Part shown: positions 41,291-54,160 of the stretch, piece by piece
Layout of the letters: every line of letters begins with the position of its first letter
Numbering within the stretch: position 1 is the stretch's first letter
The notes under the pieces: model-generated
What the model saw: only the letters and a program-made list of their open reading frames with translations
Databases searched by the model: none
What the model was told of the DNA's origin: nothing
Assembly (NCBI GenBank): GCA_960531495.1
Contig: OY482854.1
Span: 8,546,628 to 8,610,627 of the forward strand
Direction of reading: 5' to 3'
Length of the DNA: 64,000 nt
Origin: Zeus faber
Lineage: Eukaryota > Chordata > Actinopteri > Zeiformes > Zeidae
Position numbers and translations under genes: made by a program

Positions 41291-44200
41291 TCATCACAGC
41301 AAGACTCCAACCAGCTGCCCAAATTAAGAAGTTCTCGTTGGGTTTCCTGCCGAGACAGTGATGAGCGTGAACCGAAACGTGAGAATTAAAATTGTCTATT
41401 CAGAAAACCAATGAGTGACGACACAGTCTGTGACGAAGCCATCTCTCAATGACGTTCTTCCTCGGCAGATAATTAAACGTTACATTAAATCAGTTATTTG
41501 CATCAGTCAGATACTGTTACTTTTGTAGTCAGTCGGCAGTATCAGGAAACATTGGGAGGTTCACAAATTCCTACCCAAAGAAAAGGAATTGTAATTCAAA
41601 TTCTCAGGCCTTTTTATAGTTGTAGAGAGACACGGTTCTGCCGATTTGTTTTACTAACTCACTTCACACTTCTACATCAGCATATGTACTATCACTGCAT
41701 TAAGAGTCACAAAGCAGGGGAGGAAAAAAAATACCAAAAACAGATTTTGAAGATGTCCAAACAAAGACTTTTGTCTGTCGGTCAATCTGTCTCCGTCTCT
41801 GGCTGAGTGCAAATGAGCCACTACATAATATCCATCTGCAAGTCAGTCGGCCCATCTGTCTCCCAGCACTGTCGTTTTTAATTCATTCACGGGTTTCACT
41901 TCCTCTTTTATTTCTCCTTCTGGTCCGCTTCCCCTCGCCACACGTCCAACCCTAATCCCGCTTTGAAAAAGGCATCATACTTCTACCAGAATAGACTTAG
42001 TCTGAGTACTTGCCACTTAAAAAAATGGCACTTTACAATAAACGAATGATAAACAATAAACAACCAATTTAATCCTAGACAACAATAAAAACAATAAAAT
42101 AAGCCATAAAATAAACAAGAAACAACGACAAAATTGCAATCTTCAACAAACCCTGAAATTAACAAGAAGATAGACAAAATGTTCAATAAACAACAAATCA
42201 GAGAAACAAACCTAAAAATTAATCATGTTTTTAACAATTTAAAGAATCTACAATGTTACCAAACTGTGTTGGAATGCAAACAGCCATTCCACAAAGCGGT
42301 TATAGCATCCACATTGTAAATTATTTCATTTTTTTCGCTTCAACATTTACCCAGGACCGTGTTGTCACAAAATTGCTGTACCCTTTTAAAGATTGCTGCA
42401 GAATGCAGTTCTGTGTTCATGCCCGTGCATATCACGATCTGCTCGGGTTTAACGCCGGGCTTACTTTGTCTGAGTCAGCGAGCCTGCAAATAAACAAAAA
42501 CATCAAAAGATGAAAAAGATGGCTAACGCTTACATTTGTTTATTTTTTTTATGCTGAGCTTGATAAACTGCAGAAACGAATATCTCGCTACTTTTATCGA
42601 ACACTCGTTGAAATGCACCAAGCGCTACAGAGTGTACACAGAGGAGTGTTCAGAGCAACTCCAAGTGACTCCACTCAAGGTTTCCAGCTCATTTGATTAA
42701 AAAAACTGACAAAAAAGGGACGATAAACAGGAGGACCACTCAGCGCTCCAATGGGCTCTCAGTGGATTTCCTGGAATAATGTCAATGTTGAAATTGAAGG
42801 AGGTGGTTTATCATTATATACAACAACCACGAGAACACCATTCGTGCCGTTTACCAATAACTAGGATATTGACATAATGCACAGTATAGAAGTATCTGGG
42901 TATGGTTATTGAATGGAAATTGTGTTTTCAGGAGAACAAAAAGTGAAATGATTCCCTTGAATTACTATATTTTTCCCCTTGAATTCCCTCAATCTTGAAT
43001 AATGATCCATGCTTTGAAAGGACTTAATTAATGTACATACTGACTTTAATGGAATGACTTCAGTTTTACTATGGTGACTTAATAACAAAAAATGCATAAG
43101 ACATTTCTAGAATGGCCTTCTACCACTTTCTGTTGAAATGTAAAGTGGTAGAATGAATGTGCTAAAGAGCTTCTTATCCTAATTCTAACATATGGACCCC
43201 CAAAAAATGGAAAAAAAAGAAGTCTATGTCTATTTCTTTCTGGGCTAATGGTTAAGCTTTAATGTAAGTACAACAGTAATGACAGAACTCCTTTACAACA
43301 GTTATAAGAGTTTTAACTTGTATCATGGAGGTATGGCTTGGTTTAGGGGTGGACAATGATCATAGGCTATACAGATAGATTGTGAGGACTGCTGGTGAGA
43401 TCTGTTGGAGAATTGTTTGAGTTAATTGTTGGGGCACAGCAGACCCAACTACTAAGAGATCTTCAACACATAACCCATCAGGAAAGCTGACGCAATCCTT
43501 GAATGTCCGCCACTTTTACCGAGTTTTCAATCCTCCCCTCGGGCTAACGTCTTGGTCCCTCAAAATTCTGCCCCGATGGACTAAATTTTCTTTCATTCCT
43601 TGGATTTCCACCTATTTTCATATCTTTAGTATCAAAATTATTTTTCCACATGTAAAACCAGCGATTGGCGGTCTTTGTTATGGCATTTGTATTTTTATTC
43701 ATTGCGTCTCTTCTGTCATTTTATATGCACTGTTTGCAGTTTATGTCATTTCATAACCTTGCTACACCACAAAGCTTTCCTTGGGGACAATACAAGCGTT
43801 GAGTTATGCCTATATGAATGTTTGTTTGCTGGCTTTTGAAACACTGCAACTGGGGTTAATCAGAAAGCAAACAAATAATGTAAAAAAGGGAAATTGACCT
43901 TGTCTCGTGAAATAAAACAACAAGCCAGGAAATTTAGTGGAGCAAATTTCATAACTGATGCATAAAGTCCTAGAAATACTTTTGAAAAAAAGTTCCTTGA
44001 TGAATGATATTGATGGGCTGACCAGGCGTCAACATTGGTGAAGTTTGCAGCCTCTCTCATATTCAAAATGATAAGGGAACCTTATTATAAGATGCAGGAT
44101 TTTAGATACACTCATTTAGTCAAATAAAAATTAGTTCTTGCTGTTGTGGAGAAGGAAGGTCTGCAGAAACAAGAAATTATTTTGTTTTCCAAGCCTTCTA

Positions 44201-46037
44201 AGCCGAATACATAATCAAAGGCAGCGCTGGGGTAGGGACAGGAGTAACTGCGTCCTCCATTACAGAGAATAGTGACAAAGTGTTTGCAATATGCACCAAA
44301 GGCGGCATCCAAGATTAAAACTGTCCGTCATCTATGTGTCAAAATGCAAAGGCGTCTTTTTTAACATTCACGACAGCCGAGTTCGTCACGGCAAAGGTAA
44401 ATTTACGATGACGGCTGGCACTGACATTGGAAAACTGTTGCAACACCTGTTCGTCAAGGTTTGGGGGATTGCACTGAAGGCTTGTAAATCCAGATGGGAA
44501 TCAAACGATCATCTTTCGTTTGCCCAGCCAATAAAAGTTGCACTCTTGAGGTTAAGTGGTAAAAGTAAAAATGTATTCAAACAGCTGATGCCAATTTCAG
44601 CGAAATTTTTTTGTCCCTAAAAGGCCCTAGAAGTGTAAACTTCACCCTCCTCGCCACACTCATCCTTTCTGCTGCAAAGACAGGGGATAAGCAAGGGTTG
44701 GCCTGGTTTTACCCATGCTACACAACAGGTTACCGCTGTGCTTATCGGAGCGCTCAGGCATTTCTGATTGCAAACTCATGTGTCTCATTTTTTGTTTTGC
44801 ACAAAACAAGCGGTTTGAGGTTTAGCCACTCTATAAATGGATGGAGTCAAGTTAAAATGACGCTTGAGAGTGAGATGAAGAGTCATTCTTCAACTGCAAC
44901 TTATTGAGCCAGCATTTCCACGGCCAAAAATAAGTTAATACAGTGTAATTTGTTCGCCTTCAGAGCAATGAAAGGACTTAAACATTGGAATTAATTAACA
45001 GCCTGAGAAAACAAGATGCTTTTTCTTCCGCTGGGATATAAAGGGTAAGTGGGTGCGAGTTAAACCGTAAGTTCCCAGCTCTAAATGTTAAGCGTATTTC
45101 CAGATGTAAGTTGCTCCGGATTTTCTTACTTACTTTATCGATATTTCACTGAAATACACTTTGTCAGTGTTAGATTAAGATGTTTGTTTTGCACCAATTA
45201 TAGAAGCATACTGATGAGGATACAATTATGTAAATTTTACGTAATTTCACAAATATAGTGGTATTTTTCCGCTACAGTGGCTGCTGCCTTCATTATTGGA
45301 CAGGCCTGCCCACACTTTTCAGGCAGTCCTGCGAAAGCCATTACACTTCGAGCTGAAAGCACAGCAGCATGTTTTTGCATACTTCAAAGATCCAGTTGGA
45401 TTTGAGCGTGCAACCTCTGATAAGCCTTCTTTATATTATGCAAGATTACCAGTAAGCGTAAAGGAATGATTGCTATTTTGTTTTCTAAAAAGCTCAGAGA
45501 ATGATGGAAGCATGTGAACGGTTTTCATTCCATGACATCGACCATCTGCACAAACTATACTTTTTATTATTTATTTATTACTTTTTATGATTATAAATAT
45601 GTTTTCAGATTTCATATACTGTAGGGGTTGACATAGAAACAGGCATCTCTGGTTTAAAAGGTTCACCAAGGGACAAGAAATCTGAGAATAAAATACCAGT
45701 GTCCCTTGGATTTCAAAATCGCAGTGGGAACCATTGCAGCTGCTTGTGTGGACACATCAGTTCAGAAAGAATGAAAGGGTTCTCTGAGGAGGGACCAGAT
45801 CTTTTACTGTGATCATCTGATCGATCGTCAGATTACGTCATCGAAACACTCTGCATTCATGCCTGAAAGTCAGAGGAAGGGACGATGCCGCGCTTCCATC
45901 CCGCCCCGTGGGTTTATATGGTGGCTCTACTTCTGCCTCCTCCTCTTTTCGCTGCTAAGCGCCTCGGAACGTACCGCAGCGCAGTAATAGATCTGGATCC
46001 TCCACAGGTAGCCATGGTTGCCTGCGCAACCTAGACT
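41291..46037. other. long low-repeat stretch, no gene seen
   Basis: About 4.7 kb without recognisable transposon ends, LINE tails or microsatellites longer than a few units. An AC-poor, A-rich patch lies at 42,020-42,250 (repeated AACAATAAA words). Open frames up to about 110 codons resemble nothing I know. Candidate territory for conserved non-coding DNA, but unproven. Confidence 0.4.
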
Positions 46038-46887
46038 TTCCCTATCGCAGGGACTGCAATCTATTACTCATGGGACCGTATACCATCGCAGGATCGTATG
46101 GTGATCACCCGAAGGAGGTTCACGTAAACAAGTACAGCCCACTGGCGTGTCTATCACAGAAATGCCAGCGGACGTGTGAGGAAAATGCTTATACTCCCTG
46201 TAATACCTACATACTCATGTCCCCAACACTGTATGTTTGGCCGCCTGGGTCGGGAGCATGGGCTTCTTCCCCAGGCAGAAGCCCTGACCCGGGGCGAGGC
46301 AGCCAATGGCAGATCCTCCCGCTGGGAGGAAGGTCAGGTAGCCTCACTCCGAGACCTAGTCCATGTGGCGGTAGGCCTCCAATCCCCAAAGCCGTTTCCA
46401 GGACTGCTGCGGAGGCCAACCTTGCTGGCCGTGCTCTGGGAGACTGTGACGTGGCATGAACGAGACCGGCTCCTTCATTATGCTAGCCGGGGTAGCGAAC
46501 TCATTCGGCATCGCTCCTTCGTCGTCGCCAACTCCTGACGGTAGCCAGGGAGAGCCGGGCACAGGCCGAGCACTCCACGGCATCCTCCCTACGTTTCTCA
46601 CTGCACTTGGAAAAAGTGATTTACTGAAATATAAAGAATGAGTGTTAGAATATACTGCCTCACCAAACCTGACTCGAGCTCAAGTTGGATCCGAGAGGTG
46701 AAGCAGGCGTGAAAGTACAATATTTTGATGTGAATTCTTCTTACGCAAGGTAAGAAAATAGGAGGAAACGGAAGTTGAACCACTCTTTATCATGCTATAT
46801 GTTGTCACTTCCTCTGCCTTTCAGGCGTGAATGTAGAGTATTTCGATTGGATTATGAATAATAGATCGCAGTCCCTGCGATAGGGAA
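46038..46887. mobile_element. unclassified 850-bp TIR element
   Basis: The left end TTCCCTATCGCAGGGACTGC at 46,038 and the right end GCAGTCCCTGCGATAGGGAA finishing at 46,887 are perfect complements over 20 bp. The inverted match continues imperfectly for about 13 more bases (AATCTATTACTCAT against ATGAATAATAGAT). The interior includes a GC-rich block (46,230-46,560) with no transposase and no continuous frame that resembles one. No clear target-site duplication can be read. Superfamily undetermined. Confidence 0.75.
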
Positions 46888-49800
46888 CTCAAGAAACATT
46901 TGATTAAGTTGATAAGAAAACCAGAATCTGGACATTGCTTTCCCCTCATCCATGACATAACATGGCTTTGTCTCTGCCAGTATGAAGCTGCTAGCCTGGG
47001 AACCGGATGAACCTGAAGCTCATGTTTCATTAGCACTGCAGAAAACATCTGGCCACCCTTCTATTCAAACAGATTTCCACCCGACCTTGCCAGGGTCGGG
47101 CCAAATACGATGTTTATCTAATATGGGGCAGGTTTGATATGATGACGACTTACTAAGATAGCTCCCACTGATGTGGAACAGTCTGTTGAATCCTCTATCC
47201 TGACAGTATTAAACGAACTGGACGTACAAACTGGTATATTTTCTCTAAAAAGCTTTTGTTGATAAGAATGATGCGTTTGCTGTACTTTTGTAAAGTTGAA
47301 TTTACCAACTCACTCGTTCAGCACTATGTCACACATTTCATTGCTCGGGTTGTAAGTCTATCCAATTGTGCCCAGAGACATTTTGGTCTGTGCCTGTTAT
47401 TATCACCCACTGGAAATTGAAAATGAACTGAGAGCTTCCAGACTAATACAAATTTGTGATTTTGTCCGGCAATGCCAGGCTATGAGGCCGCCATTGAACC
47501 TAACAATACATGGAAAATAGAGAACAGAAGGAAGTGCAAAAGAGAGGAGGCAATTGTAACTTTCATTCTCCTACTCCTTTTGATTCTGGAGTTCTGAGGG
47601 TAGATGGCAGAAAAGTGAGGCCAAGTGAGAGGTTGGAAATAGTGAACTCAGCGAGTGGATTAAAGGATCCAATTTGTGTCGTATGTTCCCCGAGTTTCCC
47701 CACACTAAGAGCCTTAGAAACTGTGAAAAACAGTGAGACTGCTTCGAATAGTCTTTATATAATGGCTAAACATCATCGTCTTAATTGTGACACTTAATTC
47801 AGAGTTTGAGGAAATCCATCATTTGCCAAGTAAGTTTTGTTTCTTGAGTCAGTGGAGCAGTAGAGCAGAAAGAGTGAAGGATTTCCGATCAGACCACACC
47901 GTGAGGGATTCATATATCTGTAATGATACTGAATGCCAGAAACCTTGGCCTAAATTGATTTGCTGGATGCAATTTACATGACTGGAAAAGGTGTGTGATG
48001 AAGACCTACACCATAGGGATATTAAAACCTGGCAGTGCTGCAACTGAAGAAAAGTATGAGGGGAAAAAAGTCAAATGAAAAACATGACCATAAGGAATCA
48101 GGTGTTTTTAATGTTCATTTATGGAGCCCCAGAGATGCTGGGGAAATGCAAGACTCTAAAGGACTTTAAATGAGATGGGTTGGACGAAACCTGAATGAGC
48201 AGAATGGACCTTGAACATTAAAAGTTGGCATTTTCTATAAAGACTGCATGTGAGTGCAAAGTTACATAATGATGCATGTCAATGTTAAAATTTGGAGAAA
48301 TTATCAATAAATCTGTTTCCTGGTCCTTTACACACTCTGGGTGAATCTCACAGATTATGGCTTGGTGTCAGAGAACAAGCATTCCGTGATATAGACGCAG
48401 GTGCTTTGTTAAGTGAAAAATAAGGCAGATTCAAACCCAAATCAAGAATAGATAAACATTGGATAGTAATATATATATATATATATGTCAAATTGTGCAA
48501 AAAAAGAAGACGAAAAGCCTCTCCAACAAAATGGTTGTACTGGTAGTAGTAAATTATACATAAATAATATAGGATTGTTTGCAATTCTTAATTGTATAAT
48601 TTAGCATTTGAATATCAATATTTATGTAGATTATATAGCACATGCCAACAACTCTGACAACCCCTATAATCTCATCTCAGAAGTTGGTACAGTCAAATCA
48701 CCCTTCTGCCCCAATACAGGTGGCCAAAAAGCTGCAGGCAGGCCTTTTGTCAGCACAATGACAGTCTGTCCAAACAGAAGTAAAATCACAAAGCAGAAGC
48801 CTTATTGGGCAGAGAGACTGCAACCAAGGTGTCGCTTTACATATGGCTTTGATGAGAAGTGTAAAATTAAAAGCTATCCCATCTGAAGCCAAAGACTAAT
48901 GATAACTTCCAAGACCAGTAATTGCTTTCATCAATTAACTTGCCAGAACAGCGTTAAGGTTTATAGGCACAAGTATAAAAAGTTCTGCCTTATCGAGTGA
49001 ATTGGTTGTTATGTGTATGCGTCATTTTGTCAGTCAGCTGACTGTCTCGATGATGTCAGCGAGGATGACTCAGTGCCTGACCTGAATTTGTACTAAAAAC
49101 TGCACTCGTTTTGAGGTCATTTGTTGTGTTTTCGAATATAGCTTTTTGGTTTCCGGCCCATCACTTACCTTCTGTTTTTATTAGAATTTTGAGTATCGTA
49201 CCAATACAGTAAGGAGCTACACTGTGGATATTGTATTGTTTATTGTTTTGTGGTATATTATTTTGCAATTCCCAATGCTCCTGTCCTCATGGCCTGCTTA
49301 ATCCCCCAAAGAAAGCAACAGAGAAAGAAATTCATGGGGTGGGGGTAAGAGAGAAGCAACTGATGCCCTACAGGCCAAAATTGCACTCACAAATACAAAT
49401 ACAAACACGGGCCATAAACTGACATCACAATGAACAATTGAATACACTATGAGTAAAACAATAGTAATAAAACAATGGAGACTTCAGACTCCTCTCCCAC
49501 ACTCCTGGTCTTGTGGAAGCAATTTAAGAAAATAGTTGCACACCAGTTAATAAGAGAATCTTAAATACACAGGTTTCAGGTGGACAAGCATGCTCTGACT
49601 GCTTTCAACAGACAATACATGTTTAAATACAATTAAGCTCAGCCACTTCAGTCTTTTCCGGAGCCTTACGACATGAAGATCTGATAGTGGTTGTGGACGT
49701 CTCTCCTAGAAGATCAGCTGGCTGCCATTAGACAGCCATACTTATCCACTTTAGATATTTGTCTGTCAGTGATGGTGTTGTCATCACTTATCCCTGTTCT

Positions 49801-51493
49801 CTAAGGCTCATATTTGACTGACTGGCCGATGTACCTAGGTTGGCAATCTTAGGTTGTTAAGTGTGACATTGTGAAAGATGGCCGATTCCATTAATTCAAA
49901 GTATATATTTAGAAGCCCCCTCTTTGAGTTGTAGGCTCTGAAGGTTCTGTCAGTGTCATAAATGTTGTACCATAAACATTGCAACTCAAAGTAGTGACCA
50001 TTAACCAAACAGGAATCCCATACAGTCTTGCGATGCTTATATTAACATTTATTCTCCCATCCTTGTATCTGACAAGCATTAATGCCAAAAAAGGGTACAA
50101 CAGAGAATGGTAATAACTCCCCATCTTTTCTATTAAGTGTACGTTTTGAATGTCGAGTATCTGGATTATTGGAAGTCATACTTTTGCCTACCCGCAGCAT
50201 AGGCATATGTGATGGGATGGACAGTAGTCATTTTTGAAGGTCCTCCAGCACATTTGACACTTTTTATCCATCTCCAGAGTCAGCCGTCTTCCCTCCCTTG
50301 AGATTTCAAGCGAGAGTGAAGTGGGCCTCTTCTTCTTAGGGACCTGGAATCATCGAAGGCAAGCATTAGCACCAGCCAGCCGTGAAGTAGAAGGGAGTAG
50401 GGAGTGGTAAGTAAGTAAGTTAGGGAGTAGAGTGGCACAAAGGGCCAGGCTGGTGGTTGTGCATTGTGGGCGTTCATTCGTCTTATCTGATACAGGAAGT
50501 GAGGGTGCATTAAAAAGTTTTAATGCTATAATACTAATACTATTTAATGCTTCACTAAACCAAAGAGGCAATTCGGAAGCCAACTACAGTACAGGTTTCC
50601 AACTTACAGGTGGAAAAAATCATGAGAATAATATGGCACAATTAGTTGATTGGACCATAAGATTGGCTGTATTTAAAGTGATAACACTAATACTCACCGG
50701 ACAACTAGATCACTCAAAGCAGACAGTTTTTACAACAAAAAAATAATTGTATTGGACAGTACAAAGTCACTGCAGCTAAGTGTAGTCCAACGTTTATTGG
50801 GTCCGAGCAGCTATCCTTTTCCCAGTTCTATACCAGACATAGTGTAATTTTGCCATTGTGGTGAAACTTATACCTTTATCCTAATTTAAGGAAGAACCTT
50901 CTTTGTGATTCATTCCTTTTCGAGTCAGACTTCAATTAACAAAAAAAGTTTTCAAAACCGCTGTTTGGATGCTGTGTTAGTTCTTGGCATACACCCCAAA
51001 TAATTTGGAGAGCACTCTATCAGTCTACAATGGGAAAATCTGCTACGCCAAAGATGGCGGCATCAGCAACATTAGAGCATTAGACAACCACATTAGGCTT
51101 CGACAATTCAGCCCTTGGTGTTCAACCCCCCATGCCAGGTTGATGCATAGATGCAACGTACAGGTGAAACAAACATGTTCTGAAGCAGGTTTTCTTTCAA
51201 ACAATACAAGAGTTTGTTTATGAGTCAATGGCATACTTTCAATATGAAATGCTTATGGTGGCACATCAAACTTTAGATATCAACAAGTTCCAATTCAAAG
51301 ATATATCCTAGATCCTGAAGTGACCTTGGTACTAGTCTGAAGAGGGGGTTGAAACTGCATTTAAAGATGGAGCTGTTGTGCTGCGACTTATTTTACTTTT
51401 AAATTCTGCTCCTTGTGCTTATTTGAGCACAGCAAATGGTAGTCATTGTGAAGTTCTCCACATCTTGGCACCATGCAACCCTCCTTGAAATTA
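46888..51493. other. long low-repeat stretch, no gene seen
   Basis: One short TA tract lies at 48,469-48,486. No LINE tail, TIR pair or recognised exon was found. A tandem GTAA patch (GGTAAGTAAGTAAGTTAGG) is at about 50,406. Open frames are below 110 codons and unlike known proteins. Confidence 0.4.
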
Positions 51494-51622
<129 letters not shown>

Positions 51623-51796
51623 AGAACAAGAAGGAAAAATAAGGGAGAATGTAACTACAGCCGATTGATGTAACTTGGGATTCAAATCCATTACTCACAC
51701 TGCCGTGGGAAATCTCTCTCTCCATCTCTCTCTCTCCATCTCTCTCTGGGTATCACACACACATACTGTGAAACTCAGCACTTTTTTCCACTTCCT

Positions 51797-51898
51797 GTGG
51801 GCCAACCTTCCAGACTATTCATCACCTCGCTATGGAAGTATCCCAAAGACCCCACAAGTTATAGAGCTGAAGATATAGCTGACACATGGCTCATGCTC

Positions 51899-51995
<97 letters not shown>

Positions 51996-52083
51996 CATGT
52001 GGGTCACAATTCATCACCCTTGCAACAGAACAATCCCAGAGACCCCACAAGTCACAGCTTGAGATAGAGCCGACACTCACTCA

Positions 52084-52164
<81 letters not shown>

Positions 52165-52270
52165 GTCAAAGCCACTATTTATCAAACCCAGCTACAACCA
52201 CCCCTGGACTTCACAACTGACGCTGAAGATATACTGTGGCTGGCACGTGTGTGTGTGTGTGCGTGTGTTT
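51797..52270 (+). repeat. tandem ~170-190-bp units, each ending in a CA/GT array
   Basis: Three related units. Unit 1 (51,797-51,993) and unit 2 (51,994-52,162) share TTCATCACC, AGACCCCACAAGT, GAGATA/GAAGATA and a GACAC(A/T) block before a long (CA)n (51,900-51,993 and 52,086-52,162). Unit 3 (52,163-52,270) has TTTATCA, CAACTGACGCTGAAGATA and then a GT array with the strand composition flipped. Duplication of a unit that already carried a microsatellite is the simplest reading. Confidence 0.8.
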
Positions 52271-53744
52271 GTGTGAGTGTGCCCATATGTCTCCCGCTAG
52301 CCCTACAAAATTCATCAACGCCCCCCTTTCCCCTCCTCTAGTCAATGTATCAGCCACAACTTACCACTGAAAAGGAGCACTGCATTTTTTGATACGCGTG
52401 CATGTTTCTGTACACGTGTGAATATACAAACGTGCTCAAGTACAATACACACCAGGCCTCGTACGGAAACTGTAAAGTAGTAGAATTTAATGAGATTGAT
52501 TATTTGTATATAACGTCGAAGTCCTTTATTTTTAATGCAGCTATCTAGCAATTAAGTAAGGCGTAATGTGCAACCAAACGCTTAATTTTGCAAAATAAAC
52601 ACTAAACAAAAGAATGCATTGAGAGAAAAAATTGATCTGACCTGTTGATTGAGAGCCGGGCAGACCTATACACTCAGGGCCTCGCCTCCTCGTCTTGTCA
52701 AAGTTGGTTGCGCTCACTCTGTTCGTGGACACGAGGCGGCAGTTGTACCGGTACTCTCATGGTCCGCAGCGTCACAGGTGGGCAAAACTGTCTGACCTTG
52801 GATCGTCCCCGTTATCTGCCAAGCGAGTCTTTTCTTTTACATTTATCGTCACAATTTTCTCCAATGCATTGTTGACACTGTCTTCTCACAGCCTCACAAT
52901 AATATCAATGTTGTACGGTAATTTGCACAACAAATTCCCATGTGGACCCATCCCGTCCCCTCCTCCTCCTCATTGGAGAAAATCACGTTGTCATTCCAAG
53001 CTGGTTTTTTCCCAACTGAACCATATGGAATCCAAGAAAATATTCAATTGAATGAATATTACTTTATAAAAGTTTTTATTTTTTTATATTCTAATAGTTT
53101 GTTTATCCCTTATTCTGTTCTCTATAGGTCTACTTATTCTTAGACCAACAGATTGAGCAAACTGTTTTAAAGGAGGGTGGATTGTAGTGGGAGCACTGGG
53201 GTGTCAGGTGTGACAAAATGGTATACATGGCTCATGGGTCAGGTAGGAGTGCCCCTTAGCAGAATTTTTCCTAGGGCTCCAGGGAGGTCAGGACTGGTAT
53301 GCATAGTTTTTTGACTAGTATGTATGGTTTTCTCATTTGAATGCCTAGTTTTATGACCAGTATGCCTGAGATTAAATTACATACAATTGCATAAATTATA
53401 AGACATGACATACAGTTTGTATATGGGTTGCTAAAATTCAATTCTGGATATGACGTTCTAAAAACCTTGTTCCATGTGTCCTTTTTAACCGTGACCACCA
53501 CTCTCTAAAGGTGTCCAAGGCCTGCTATGTAGCATCACCGCTAGAGAGCTTAAGCACACTAGAATGTAGGTGTTGTGAAACGAGCGACGTGATTACAGGC
53601 AGTAAGAAGTGGTAACAAGTGTCCAAAAAAATGTAACCATCCCCTTCCAGAGGACCTGGTACCCTGGAGCAGCATGGTCGGTTGGCCTCCTTCCCCCAGA
53701 GTGACGACAGACTGCCGTCTCCTTCATTCTGGAGCATTCTGCTG
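52271..53744. other. no gene; degenerate 22-24-bp tandem patch at 53,289-53,367
   Basis: The patch has about 3.5 loose units of the type GACTRGTATGYATRGTTTT. No other structure was recognised. Confidence 0.4.
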
Positions 53745-54160
53745 CACTGGCTGGTGAATGCCAGTCAGACTTGGCTTGGCTGCTTGGAGTGATGGCCTGG
53801 TTGCAGGGCTGCTGGATGGTCCCAGCTTTGGCTGCTGGGACCCCTGCTGGGCGGAGGAGCTAGCTGCAGACGGTTACCCATGGGGGTTGCTGCGGTTGCT
53901 TCTCCTCTGGACCTCTGCCGGACACCCTAGGTGCTACTGCTGGTAGTCGGGAGAGGGTTGGTGCTGGGGCTGCCCATTGATTGTGGCTCCAGGGCGTCTT
54001 TGGATGGCCCCTCTGTCTCCCTTCCTGGCAGTTTTACCTGCCAGTTAGACCAACCAAGGAGCAACAGGTATGCAGCCACTCTGACCCCAATCACCTAGAT
54101 CCAGGTCAGGTGTGGCTGCTCAACCCACACCAACCCCACAACACATCAGTATTTTTCAGA
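53745..54160 (-). mobile_element. LTR-like repeat fragment, second copy
   Basis: The right part (54,045-54,150) closely matches 8,050-8,155 in the same orientation (GGTATGCAGCCACTCTGACC, CCCAATCACC, GATCCAGGTCA, CCACACCAACCCCACA). The left part is GC-rich (GGCTGCTGG words) and not visibly shared. It is grouped with the 8-kb fragment as one dispersed family; the LTR identity is an inference. Confidence 0.45.

Noticed and set aside
46070-46601. Overlapping 80-130-codon frames in the GC-rich block
   Set aside because: They lie inside the TIR element, overlap on both strands, and show no transposase or other domain.
51797-52276. 159-codon frame rich in TH repeats
   Set aside because: It spans the (CA)n arrays and encodes alternating threonine/histidine; no gene features.
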